A DNA stretch of 64,000 nt from the NCBI GenBank assembly GCA_030435675.1, contig CM059625.1:1798001-1862000 (forward strand), given 5' to 3'. The notes under the pieces are model-generated. The model did not search any database. It worked only from the letters and a program-made list of their open reading frames with translations, and was not told the origin of the DNA. Source of the stretch: Steinernema hermaphroditum (lineage: Eukaryota; Nematoda; Chromadorea; Rhabditida; Steinernematidae). Position numbers and translations under genes: made by a program. The stretch's first letter is position 1, and each line of letters starts with the position of its first letter. Of the stretch, positions 1-12,700 are shown piece after piece.

Positions 1-3000
1 CCTTGGGAAATAAGGAAATATCTAAGTAACAACGTTCTGCATAAATGTGTTCTTGTAGTCATCAAATTGGTCAGCTACATCACATATCTGTTCATACATA
101 GTTGTAAGAAAATCATGCACGCTTTCTACTTTCCACTACTAAGTTCAACCCTGCTTTCTTAGAATTCGACTGTAAATCACGACAGGAACTGTTCCGGGAC
201 GTCAAATACCCTTCGTCAAATTCATTGCCATAGAGAAAGAGGGGTGGAGGACGAATGTATGTAACTCTTAGCTGTCCCTGTATGCGTCAAGGAGTAAGTT
301 TTAGAACTTAATGTTCGACAGTTTCCAGCAAGCACCTTGTATTCCGATAAAGAGTTGTGATCTAATCTAACCGCGTCATCTAATTCGCCAAAAAGGCTGC
401 TTTGGTTTCACGTATGTTTGGCGCACATAGTCGTGTCTGGTCGGGCAAATCCATTTCTACTAAACCAGCCGGGCTAGCGGGAAGCTCACTTGTACTTCGC
501 GGGGTTTATGAGTGCATTTCTACACGACGGCGCGCGACGGAGTGCGCTTCGGCGATCAATGCAGCGGCGGACGCAGCGCCGTCATCGTCGGCGTTTGCCG
601 TAGAGAGACAAGCTTGCGCGCGCGAGTAAATTTTATTCCGTCAGGGCGGGTCTGTTCGCCCTTGGCACGCCAATTCGCCGTTTGTTCCGCGTTGGTGCCG
701 TGACGTCGATGGGCGTCCGTGGGCTTTGGACTGGTCGTTTCTGTTTGTTTCCACGTGTTTAAGGATCTAGACTCTATTCAGTTTGGTTCTCAGTTCTCAG
801 ATGTCTCTTCTTTCGATTTCAATCTTGTCCTTTCACGCAAATTTCAATCTTATTCTTGGCAAACGTAGGAGCTTTACCTTGTAAAGCATATGGAACGTAT
901 ATTGATGTGTATGGAACGTACATATGTTTTCTCTGCCGTGTACCTTCACAATCAAATACTTTTCGGTCTCCCATTTGAAAATACTGTCACCTAGGAACAT
1001 CTAGGAACTTTTCTCAAAATCCCGATGAAAATTAAGCTGTTCTATGAATTATCGTATGAAAAAACAACTGTTTCCGATTGCCACCCAGCATTTCCTTCCT
1101 CTAAAGTGATGTGCCGACGTGCAGAGTCGATTATTTATAGACCAGTCTCCTCTAATCATCAGGATTGTACTTACTTATATGGTCGCCATAGGGAGGCTCT
1201 GTGCAGCAACGCTATCGTTTCGCCCGTGCGCACACTAAAATGGAAATTTTCATTCTTTTCCACGGTACTAAACGAGTAGTGCCCGTCTGGTCTGTTTTGG
1301 ACTTCACCTTATACTCCATCATTTCTCATGTACCACAGCGCCAATAAGATTTAACACTGAACACAAGAGCGACTTGTCTGTAGTTTGTGCATTTGATCAG
1401 TTGTTTGTCTATTTCAATCAGCTGCTCCGACGCTCGGTTACTTTGTTTTGCCCCACAGGGCTTGTCAAATACTGAACGACCGCGCCTTTCTTCGTCGTTT
1501 CTTTTTCGAGTAGTGAATTTTCGTCACCATTTTTACACCAAACGATAAGTAAAAACCTCGGGCATTGCTTCAAACGAATGTTGGCAAGATTCCTCACCAC
1601 ATCGTACAATTTTTTTGTTATTTTATACTGGACAACATACCCATAAAAGGTTTGCGCATTCACACCACGATGGCTCGTTGGTTGTTACATAACCAGGATG
1701 CCTGTCGACATTCATTACGTTCCATCGTGTTTACAATGATCTTAAGAGCCGGTGCTACCCATTGTTCTAGGAGGAGTACCATGCAATGCGTTTTGCTGTG
1801 AGTCCTGTATATTAAAGAGAAGTGGGCCCATTACATATGATTGCTGGTATGTCCATAGAGCGCACGAAACACTATAGTTGCGCAGACATCTGACTCATCA
1901 TGTTTTCGTGCCATCTTGGGTGCATGCGAACCCATGTTTACCCAATTTCGCATTTGTCTTTTTTATTTCGCACCGGACGAACATTTCGAAATTTAGTGTC
2001 CAGCGGTGTGGGAAGAATTCCGCATGCCTATTAAATTTCAGTGGCTGCGAAGAATTTTTACTATATTGCACGTTTTACTTGCTTCACCGACAGTCTCAAA
2101 CTATGTTCGCTAAACACGTTATTATACCTGTCACTCTATTGTCCGATCTTCGATAGCAATCGTACGTCGGTTTGCACGTTCACTGTACTGTAATCCGGCA
2201 ATAGTTCAACAGATAACCAGCTCCAGAAACATGTACGAGACTTTAATATCGTATGCTGGGAAAACGATATGCCCGATTTCAAAACAAGTCGGCCTTGTTT
2301 ATAATGTGAAGCTGCAAGCTGTCAAAATCCTTGTATTTGCCGCGCCACTTTTCCTACAAGTGCCTGTCGTCATGTCACCGAGGTTCAGCTGTTCAGCATC
2401 GCAGACTAAACATGTTTATCAAATGAGCTCTTATGATCTTCTCCATAAAGTACATATATGAAAGTTTTATGATTCGCTCCTTTGATGCATTGTGACCAAC
2501 GCATTCGACAATATTTTCCGCATTTGATTGCCGTTGCACCCACTTCCTTCCTGTTCGTTTACGGATTTGCCTGTCCTTAACTCTAGAGGTTGGATACTTC
2601 AGCTTTTCACATTCATGTAAGTAAAGAAGTACGAACATTAGACTCCAATTTATCTGTTAACCTCTAAACCTTTCCGTTTCATCTCCTGGCTTTGTAAAGG
2701 CACAAAATGCCCTGTCGTTACTTATTATCGGTCTTGTCTTACCTCCTTCGACGGAGAGAAATCACGTTTTTACCACAAATACACTTCATTCATGGGCACT
2801 ATGTGCTAACCTTTATGTATTATCACCCTGTGTTCGTCATACCTTTGTTCAATTAAGTAGTTATCATTAACGAACTTCGCATGCCCTTTAGCGGATCACC
2901 CTGTTTCATTTATTACATTATTACAGCCAATAGGAGTATTGCACCATTGTATTGCTCCGGGAAACACCTGCGGCAACCCGTAATGCTAGCTTGCACCGAG

Positions 3001-4692
3001 ACCTTGAGTCGTTGTTTGTTTTACACACAGTTCTGCCTAAAAGTACATCTAAAGGCACACCAAAAGACGTTGTGGGAACGGGACTGGCTCCCAGCCACAC
3101 ATCAAATTTTTTCGTCTAATGGCATTCGGGGATCACCCGGACACGGGAAGATAAGATCAACAGACGCGCTACAGATCAACAGGCACGTGACAGCGAAATC
3201 CCCGAAATTTCGACGCTAGCACCGGGCGATGTCGCGGCTAGCCGACCGCGCTCAAATCACCGCACTCTGTCTCTGGCCGATCTCGGCCCTTCTCGACCCA
3301 TCAGCTGAGCGCTGTTTTCTTCACCACTCTCGAAGTCGGCGCCCCTCCACAAAACAAGGCGCACTGCACAGTCGCGTGTTTCCTCTGCTCGCCACGCGTT
3401 AATCTTTGCCCCCTACATTGTTCCCCTCCACTTCCAATTTTGTTTCAGCTGTTTACACCTTTTCCCCACACCACCAGTGAGACTCTATTTTAGGCGAAAC
3501 TCTGCAACCCATCGTCGGACTGCACGCACTAAAATAGTAGATTAGACTGTGAGCTGTGCGTATTGACCTGGTAAGAGTCTGCGTGATTGTAGGGCCATTC
3601 GCTTTGTACGACAGTCGGATTAGTGAGCTAAGCTGCTCATTCTTATCACTTCCTTTCCAATTCCGACTCCTTTGCTTGAGTACTTCACGCTTTTTACTGT
3701 TTTAGCATTTTCCGTGCCATGCGCTAAACATCATTTCATGTTATTATCATTTCTTTCGATTACGCTGTTATTTCAGTGTATTCCGTATTAGTTCGTTGCT
3801 ACCTGTCGTTTAACAACGATTTAGAGAGCAGACGTTTGTGATAGTTAACAAGAAAACAGCTCGCTAGTTATCGAACGAAACCAAAGACGTATGTTTCATG
3901 CAAGTTTATCAACTGCCTAAATTATTCTTCAATGCTTAAAATACTAAGCCTTTCAAAATCTTGAACATCTATCTGCTCAACAGCATGGTAGAGATGTTAA
4001 GGGGGAACCTCACATCCACGCTTTCGGGTGTGACCAGTCACGTTGATGTGGTATACCCAACTCGCGGTTGTTGATCTGTGAGCTGAGCAGAACGCAAACG
4101 CACAAGTGAGCAACAATCATCCGATCACATCTTCATCACTGACCACGTCAACGCCGCCCTCTCCGAGCTGTCTGCCGAACGGATGAACGACCGATCGCGT
4201 GCGTCTCGAATTCGCGGTTCCAGCGTCGCCAGTCCCACGTGACTACTGCACCGAGGTGCGGCTGTTTTGTTGTCCACTCATCATCACCCGTGAACGGTGC
4301 TCTGTGGCCGAGGATTTACAGATTTTGCTCCACTCCACTGTGCATAGACACGTTCCATCAGATAATGTATTCCTTCGGGGCGCGTTCTCTTCCTTTCACG
4401 TCATGTTCCGCTCCGCTCGTGTGTGCACTTTGCTGTCGTCCGGTCTGTTCGCAATCATCTCTTTTCTTTCTCTTTAACTCGCAAGCAAAATGGAATTTAA
4501 ATTGTCGGACTAGCAGTAGAATAAGTTGGAATTTTGGTTTTACTCCCAGTTCCGCGCTCCTTGATCCTTGGGGCTGTATGTCAACTGCTTCTTTTTTCTA
4601 TTCTTCGCTTGAAAGGCACGCCAGCTATTGTTGGTGTTTTCGCAAATGTGCCAGTGCGTCGATTCATAGGAAATAGCATACTATAGACAGTA

Positions 4693-4955
4693 TGTTCCTT
4701 CATGCCTTGCAGGAAATAGTGTTCTGCTTTTTAACATTCCTATCTTCTAATTTTCCTGCCCTTGTGATAAGAATGAATGGTAATGGAGAGCGCTTAGCGT
4801 TCGCTTTTCTTGCTTATCAAAATGATAACACTCGGTGCAACAATGACAGGCGTTCTGTATAGTTTAGGCACGTGGAACTAAGATTCTGTTATTAAATTTG
4901 CTGCGCTTGATCAACTCTATGTTTGCATCACAGTCTGTTCCTTCATGCCTTGCAG
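4693..4955. repeat. 20-base direct repeat, two copies 243 bases apart
   Basis: The 20-mer tgttccttcatgccttgcag occurs identically at 4693-4712 and 4936-4955. Each copy ends in CAG after a pyrimidine-rich stretch, so each resembles a splice acceptor. The intervening sequence is unique as far as can be seen. The origin of the duplication is unknown. Confidence 0.7.
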
Positions 4956-6473
4956 TTCTTAGCAACTGTTCGCCCTTGGTTTCAAAACACAAAATTTATT
5001 TCCGCTCACATCCCATTCCTCCATTTTCCCAATGCATTCGTTGACGTCAATTCCGCCCTCGAATAAAAATTGACACCATTCGCCCGTCTATTCATTCTTG
5101 TTTTTTGGCGGTGGTCAGTTATGGTCGCCGTTTCCGGAAACGTTATCTTGTGATACACCACTACAACAAGTAAAGCAGGATGAGGCAGACGCAACGGCAT
5201 CAACGACTTTCATCATTCTGACCAGTTAGGAAGAGATGCCCACCGACTTGTACTTTCAACTTTCGTTTGTAAACACCAGCTCACCGAGCAAAATACGTAG
5301 TTGTGGTTTTTAGCCCTCCGATTGTGGGGACCACATCCAAGAAGGTATCCTGATCGAGGACGACGATCGTCGTGTCCTTGCGTATTCTACCCATTTAGCG
5401 TGTATTGACCTAGCATATTACATGGTATCCGGATTTTTGGTTTGCTGATAGGCGTTTGTCGTGGTGATCTAGTCATTTCGAGGAGAATCGGTTAAAACAT
5501 GCAGCAGAACACAGAAAACTGGAAGCCTTTTTGGTTTGTAGTTGGTAGAGCTCCTAACGTGTGTCATTCCATGCGCTCTACGTGCCGAGCGACACAGTCG
5601 CCACAGAAGAGTACCACTCGATGACTGGATGGAAAGTGCATCACTAGGCAGACATTATGCAAAACGCGAAAGTCCATCGGGCGCCGCCGTTTTGTGCGTT
5701 AGTTTCTTTCAGCAGAGGCTGTGTGGTAGCGGTGGCTGCTATTTTTTTGCACACGAACTATTCCTATTCAATTCACCACGTGTGTGCTGTACCCCTTGTG
5801 ATGTGCAGGTGTTATTCGGCTTGTATAGATTCCGGTTGCCTTTGCTTTGTCATTAGTTAGGATTCGACAACGCGCGATACGTGGGATGGAAATCCGGCGC
5901 TCTTCACTGCTTGCGCTTCAAAGGAACGACCGACAGTTGACCAGTGGTCCAGTGGTTGCAAGTTACTATTGGTAGAGCTTCCCCTATCTTGTATTTCACA
6001 CTTGTAGTCTTTTCGCGCGTATCCTCCGTTTTATCGTCTCGTCTCATTCCGCGATGTTCTTTTCACAACCAAAACTGAAGGAGCGATCGAACTGAGCGGC
6101 CACCCTAGCAGCGCTGATCAAGGAGACAAGCTGCACGATGTGAAGGGACTTTGATCGGCGCGTCGCAATCCAATTCGCCCTTTCCAATAGCCGCTCGTCT
6201 TTCTTTCTCTTGCGCTTTGTATGTATACTTTTCACCAGACGCTCTCAACGAGCACTTGCTGGCCGCCATGGGCCAACACCAGCTATTTTCACTGCACCGA
6301 CTTTTCCCGCCCTTTGATTTTTGACGCTGCTTTATAGTGAGCCTGATCTCGGTCTGTGTTCTGATGTTGCTTAGCTGCTTATCGGCTAGCATTGTGGTCA
6401 AATCATTGCATCGCTTTGCGTGTTGCAAACTCGTCCGCGATTGTCTCTTCCGAATTTTGGTCATTCAGTATTG

Positions 6474-6485
6474 TCAGCTTCAGAA
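6474..6485 (+). promoter_or_regulatory. probable trans-splice acceptor of the GPCPD1-like gene
   Basis: The sequence cagcttcag ends at 6483, two bases before the ATG at 6486. A 3' splice site this close to the start codon, with no evident upstream coding exon, is typical of spliced-leader addition in nematodes. It supports 6486 as the start. A cis-spliced 5' UTR exon further upstream is the alternative. Confidence 0.5.
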
Positions 6486-9400
6486 ATGGTTGGAAACGAC
6501 CGGCCGAAACGTTTCACTGTCAACTTCTCTGTGAAGGCCCCGAATGTGCGAAATGGCGAACATCTCTTCGTCACCGGATCAATCCCAGAACTCGGCGCAT
6601 GGCGAGCCAGCGACGCGTTCCAGCTGACATTGGATGCAGCTACGTAAGTTGCATCAACTCCGTTTTTCACACTGCGTGCCATTCAATGCGTGCACCTTGC
6701 CGCATGTTCCAGTGTGTGTGGTCTGCCGTCTTGGCTAGGCGCGGAATGTTCACAACGCTGCGGCCTTTATTAGCCAAAACAAAATGTGTCGCTTGTGTTC
6801 TCCGACTTTAATTCTGACTGTTATGTTTTTGATCTCAATGATCTCACTGCAGCGCGAAAAATTCAAGCAATGCAGTTTAAATTACATGTTCGAAGTTAGA
6901 TGTTAGCGATGAAAGCAATTATTTGGTTGCACACGGAAGAAGCAATGGTCATAACTGCAGATCGGCATGGACAGGAAGCCTAACTGTGGGACCGGAAACG
7001 ATCAAGTTCCGCTACTTCACGGGATATCACCTGAACAGCGACAGCAATGCCGAGCCAAGTCTGATTATGTCGAAGTGGGAAACGTTCCTCTCGCCACGCT
7101 ACTTAATGCCCATCGTGGAAGAAAAAGACGGCATTTGCAAGCCCAATCTTCACGACGAATTTGGCTACCACGGTATCATTGCATTCTTGTCAATCGTTGG
7201 CTATATCTGATTCAGCTGGCAAATTCATGATCAGTGATGGTTGGATCCTGACACAGACTCAGAGTGAGATACTTCTTCGCATTCACGGAAGCGCACTCCG
7301 CTTTTACAAGACTCGTCACGTTCACAAGCACTACCGTCTGAAAGTTGCTCCATTTGATCTGCGTCAAAAGCAGGTATGGACACAACATTTTAACTTAGAT
7401 AACCAGCACTGTGTTCAGGAACTTGGGGCTGACGACGACATAGAGGATGTAGCTGACGAGCATACGGATCCCGGCATGCCCAGCTACTCCAGTACCGATA
7501 TCGCCGTAAGACATCCTCCTACAAAAAGAATGATGAGACTGAGTGGTGAAACTGAGTCTAACAGTTGGGATGGCCCGCGCACTCTTCATGCTATCGCTGC
7601 GCGTTGAACCATCTCTTCGCTTCACATCACTCTTCCAAAGACCTCATCGCATTTTTTAGCATTGTCTAAAAAGCCCCTTGTTCCTTCGTCTTTCTCGACT
7701 CTCACAAGGTTAGGAATTGGCGAACCTCATTAAGGCCTGTGTCTACTCGCTCTCCATATGCGCGTTCTGCACTTTTGCATGGCTTTTCTCTTTCCGTGCT
7801 CCTAGTGGTGGTTGAGTCGTATGGTCTTCATATTTTTCTCTATCACTTTGCGTCTAGCACAAAATGGAGGAGCAGCACAGGTCTCTGAGGACTTGCTAAT
7901 ATTTTTGTTTTATTTTATTAGGGATAATGATGAGAGAAACTGCCCACTTGTTAATTGAAACCGTTTTAGGCTCTCCTCCACGAAGATCCTCGCTATCACG
8001 ACCAACACGAGGATGGCGATTTGTTTGAAAACGGAATCGACTACTTCATCTATCGTACACAGTCCGTCGCCGTGGAGTACCTCGGATTCCGCATCGAAGT
8101 TTACGGAGAGCAGGAAGGCAAATGGGATATGATCGGGCTGGCCTATGCTATGCCGTCGAGCATGCCGGGCGACTTTGGAAAGGCATCGCTGCCCATTATG
8201 AAGAAGAATGGCATGCCTGTGGGAAAAATTGATGGTTTGTCGTGCGTTTGTTGCTTATTTATGATGTACTTTGCCTTTGCAGTCGATTACTTATTCATTC
8301 GCCCGCTGAAGAAGCCGCACCCCGAGCAACTTACACAAGTGTCGTACAGAAAACACTGGAAGAAGAGATCCACGCTCGAAGTTGGTCATCGTGGAATGGG
8401 AAATTCTTACTCAAAGTAAAACATAAAAAGGGATATGGTAGCTTCAAGCTAAGTAATTTAGATTCGCCGCCACTCGTGAAAACACACTGCACTCGTTGAA
8501 TGCCGCTGCCAAGAAAGGTGCCGATTATGTGGAGTTCGACGTGCAGCTAACAAAGGACAAAGTTGCGGTCGTCTTCCATGACTTCCACGTTTTGGTGTCG
8601 GTAGCAAAGCGTACACCTTCCTTGCTTAACCTGACCTGCGACGCTGACAAGCGGCAGATTGTAGACTTGCACGAGATGGCTGTCAAGGATTTGAAATACG
8701 AGCAGCTACGATTGCTTCATGTAAGTGTCATGTCACTGATTCAGAAAACAGTCGCCTTCTCTATCACTGTCTCCGCAACTGAATGTAATATAACCTGTTT
8801 CAGCTTGACCACGTGGGCCATCATGACATCGACCACAAAATGACGAAGGTGACTGGAGACATCAACGAAGCCGATGAGTTCCGTCCGTTTCCGAGATTGT
8901 CGGAAGCCCTTCAAACTGTGGACCCGGACGTCGGGTTCAACATCGAAGTTAAGTACCCCATGATGCAGAAAGACGGTCTTCACGAATGCGATAATTACTT
9001 TGAACGCAACGAAGTTATCGATATTATTCTAAGTGATGTCCTCAATAACGCTGGAAATCGTCGAATCGTTTTCTCATCTTTCGACCCTGACATTTGCACA
9101 ATGTAAGCTGCGTCAAAAGGGCAAAATCAGTCTTATATGTTCCAATTTCAGGATTTCCCTCAAACAAAGCAAGTATCCTGTGCTCTTCCTGTGCGTTGGA
9201 GACACAACTCGCTACGTTCCGTTCCTCGATCAACGTTCCAGTACTTCGTTGACGGCTGTGAATTTCGCTGCTGGAACGGGACTTCTTGGCGTGAACTTCC
9301 ATAGCGAGGACTTGTTGAGGACACGGGTTCCTGTTGATAGGGCAAACCATTTCGGATTGGTGTCGTTCGTCTGGGGCGATGATCTCAGCACGAAAGAAAC

Positions 9401-9759
9401 GCTCGACTACTTCAAGAAAACCCTGCTTGTAGATGGGATTATATACGATCGGTAGTTATAACATTTACAGAAAAATCCTTAATAGTCCATGTTTCAGAAT
9501 TGGTGAAATTGAAGAACGCCGCAATGTGTTTTTAGTGGAACGCGAAGTGAAGAAGGGCTTATTCAAGGCTTCTCCATCCCCTACCCCTTCAAGAACTGTA
9601 TCGTTCTCAAGCTTTGAGACGGCTAACACCAACTCCGACGATTCGGAATCGCCGCGCAACGCAAGTCCACCGACGCCCGTGCTGCATATGCCTTCTGTTG
9701 GCTCTCTTAACATTTCCACGGGTAGTCTCTCGGTTGTTCAGCCGTCCAATGTTGCATAG
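6486..9759 (+). CDS. GPCPD1: glycerophosphocholine phosphodiesterase, GPCPD1 type (CBM20 + GDPD)
   Basis: Predicted to hydrolyse glycerophosphocholine to glycerol-3-phosphate and choline, as the GPCPD1/GDE5 family does, in the cytosol. Ten exons: 6486-6643, 6907-7172, 7216-7373, 7419-7505, 7970-8234, 8283-8415, 8462-8720, 8804-9102, 9152-9451, 9498-9759. All junctions are GT-AG, phases agree, and the product is 728 residues (human GPCPD1 is about 670). Residues ~6-130 form a starch-binding CBM20 module ([12 protein letters not shown]). An acidic linker follows at ~195-223. The GDPD barrel runs from ~345 to ~655 with all expected catalytic motifs: GHRG (His ~347), RENT (Glu ~362), EFD (Glu ~380, Asp ~382) and FHD (His ~395). 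A Ser/Pro/Thr-rich tail of about 75 residues ends the protein. The gene looks intact and active. Identity is strong; the exact substrate is inferred from the family. Confidence 0.93.
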
Positions 9760-12700
9760 CGGCACCGCATTCCATTTGCGGTCGCTTCTTGAAGCGTAGG
9801 GATGTGCCTTCCGAATGTAACGTTCTAATAGAGTATACTGTCACTTATATTTCGTTTACTTAGTAATTATTGTCCTGCAATTTCATTGATAGTCTAAAAC
9901 GTTATTGATATTTCACTTTGTCAGGTATAGCGTCTGTGTTTAGCTTTCAGGTTCCACTGCACTTGGAGTGGACACAATCACGCTTCTGCTACACTGCCCA
10001 TCTCCCCATTCAACACGTTTCTGTCCCCTCTTATCTGTACGGTGGACGATATAGTCCGAACAAAAGACGAGGACGCAGCATCTGCGCCGGTGTTGTTCAA
10101 AGAACAGCAAATACTGAAAACATAAAAAGAATGATCCCCTCTGTCACTCACTGTTTGCATGTTCATTCATTAAGACCACAGGAAGTGACCAATCGCGCGC
10201 GCGGGTGAGGTAACATCTGAGGTTGAATGAGGTGCGCGGCGCTCCTTCGAGGGGCCCTTGAAACCTGACTAATTGACTGCGGGCGCCGGCTTCTGAAGTC
10301 GCCGCGTGGGCCCCCTACGACGCCAGCATGACCACACGAGAGGTCAACGAAGTGGCCGGGATAATCAGAGCTTGGTGAGAGGGCGACCGAAAGGATAACC
10401 GGCATGCAAGAGTGCGAATGTTACATAATAGCGACGAGGTGATGTTTGTTTCGGTAGTGTGCGATTAGCTGCCGTTGAGTTTATTGGTCAAATACCGACA
10501 GTGGGGTCGGGTTGACATGGCCAGCGATGCGATGGGTTACGGTACCTGCCTCACTTTCGAGCATTGAGAATACGAACTACAATTAACATAGAGGGCGAAT
10601 TCGGCAGATCTCGAAATTCAAGGAGACGTTCATCTCACATTTGGAATCCTGGCTTTTAACCAGCTTAATAGAATGCTGACATCCAATGGAAGTTTGTCTT
10701 ACTAATGCTGCGATGAATGAAGGGCAAAGTAACCAGGCCATTCTGAACAAAAGATAGTGACCATTTGCACCTAGTAAGCGAAGAATACAGAACACCCACT
10801 TTCTTCCCAAACTTCTTTTCATGAGACTGAAACAGTGTTGCATCACTGAGACGGTCGACTGTAACATGATATCAACTGCACGCCGTGGGAACGGGTCGAT
10901 TCACAAAAAAACGCACTTGCGCGATAACTTGACATTGCAAACAATGGATTAACGGCTAATAACCGTGATATCGAGTTTCACTTAATTAGATCACAGTTGG
11001 ATTATTGGAAGTTAATCGTTTTGGTGTAAGCAAACGGTGTTGCTTCGCAATATGGGAACGAATCTTGCGGAATTTCTTCACATATTTCATCCATCGGTTG
11101 TGTTGAATTCTGCTATGCTCTATACAGTACGCAGAAAATGAATGGTACGCAAGGGTTCAAACCAATGATTTTAAGTGTAGTTGCATCTCGAACGCAAGAA
11201 AGCAAATTAGGTTTTCCGTTTGGCAATTTTTTGCACTTTTGATGCATTCGACATATCTCGCTGATGTCTCTTTTTAGCTCTGGTTTTTGGTTCTGCTCCA
11301 TCTGAAGTGTTTACAAAATGGCTGACATTATTATGAACATAATTAAGTAGATTTACATAAGTGGCTCGAAAGAATTTATTATTGCGCTAAACTTATGCTT
11401 GTCATATGTGTTCTCCTGTTTTCTCATCGCTCATCTCAATGTACGCTGTCAGGATTAGCGCGATAGGATTAGTCAGCTGATGCAGAGCATCTATCTGCAG
11501 ATTTGTATATTGATGGATTGTCATAGAAGGATAGATTGACGATTATCATTTTCGTTCTAAAGGTGAATCCTGGGTGATTGACTCAACAAGCAAACACAAC
11601 GCTTTATGAGCGATAGTGGATGTGAGTGATAGCTTTTTTGAATAACCAGCTTTCGGGAATTGATTAGCAAAGAAGCGGCTTAAACCGGTGTCAAGTAACC
11701 TCTTGTTTGTACTATAACTTCAGTGACACAGGTCACAATATTTTCTTTTTTTCAATCGGTATCTTATTTGTTATCGGACCTTGTGACGAACTCATGGGCT
11801 TACAATCAATCGTGGGCTGTCCCTTTACCGTAGTGGAAGGGCCTTAACTTACTTCCGGTCCGATTTGCTAATGCGCCTCTGTTTCCCGCAAATTGATACA
11901 CCAATTGATCACCTACATCGATCATTTAGTGAGTGACGAAAAAGAATGATGACACACTAATCACTCATCTTGTACCCACGGGTGATTACAGTACGTACCA
12001 ACTCAGGTGTCGCTGGTCCCTCGCCGGTCTCTATTGTGCACAATAAGTTCTGTTACAATGTGCAAGCGAGCGAAGAGGACTGGGCGCTGACCTCTCACCC
12101 TCGACGACGACGAGCAATGATTTTTAATTAGCGCACACAACAACATATGTTAGAGGGGTCCGTCCGAATTACACGCAACCTGAGAAGTGGAGTCCGCAAG
12201 AGTGTGACGATCCCTGGTACTTCCATGCCTTCTTCGCCTCACCCATCTGTCTCCACTCGCAGCTTCTCGCGCACACTTTATGAGTTTGCAGCTGTTGTGC
12301 AATCGGTCGCCGCTCATTTACTCACGCTCCGAATTTGCATATTGCCGCCGAGAGAGCGATGAAGCACGGAGGCAATTAAATCGAAAGTCTTCCGACTCAA
12401 GTGCGGTGGTCATGGCTGAGGCGGAGGTGATTAGTTCCGAATTATTATGGCGATGCCCGTTGGGAATCAGCGGATGGCGTAATTTTCGCGGCGATGCAAT
12501 GCAAGTATTTTCATGACTACACGAGAATAGTGCCGTTGCAAGAGTAATTTGGCTGAAGGTCATAATTATATCTCGCGCGCACAATGGAATCTTTGGACAA
12601 AATGGGCGATGCGCGCATATGAGCCCGTTGTGGAATTAGCCGTACTAATTGGCCAGCGGTCACCGAGTTGTTATTAGGGCGATATACACAGATCCATTGA

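Larger units (their letters stand above)
1..6485. other. gene-free upstream region of the GPCPD1-like gene
   Basis: I find no convincing coding exon here; the open frames are short, overlap on both strands and lack coding character. The plus strand is T-rich, as expected for nematode introns or 5' flank of a plus-strand gene. GC-rich patches occur near 500-720, 3200-3420 and 4130-4260, and may be regulatory. An exact 20-base direct repeat lies at 4693 and 4936. A distant 5' non-coding exon of the downstream gene cannot be excluded. Confidence 0.6.

Noticed and set aside
6392..6811. 139-codon plus-strand frame overlapping the first GPCPD1 exon
   Set aside because: It is a shadow frame of the CBM20 exon and runs through its GTAAGT donor into the intron.
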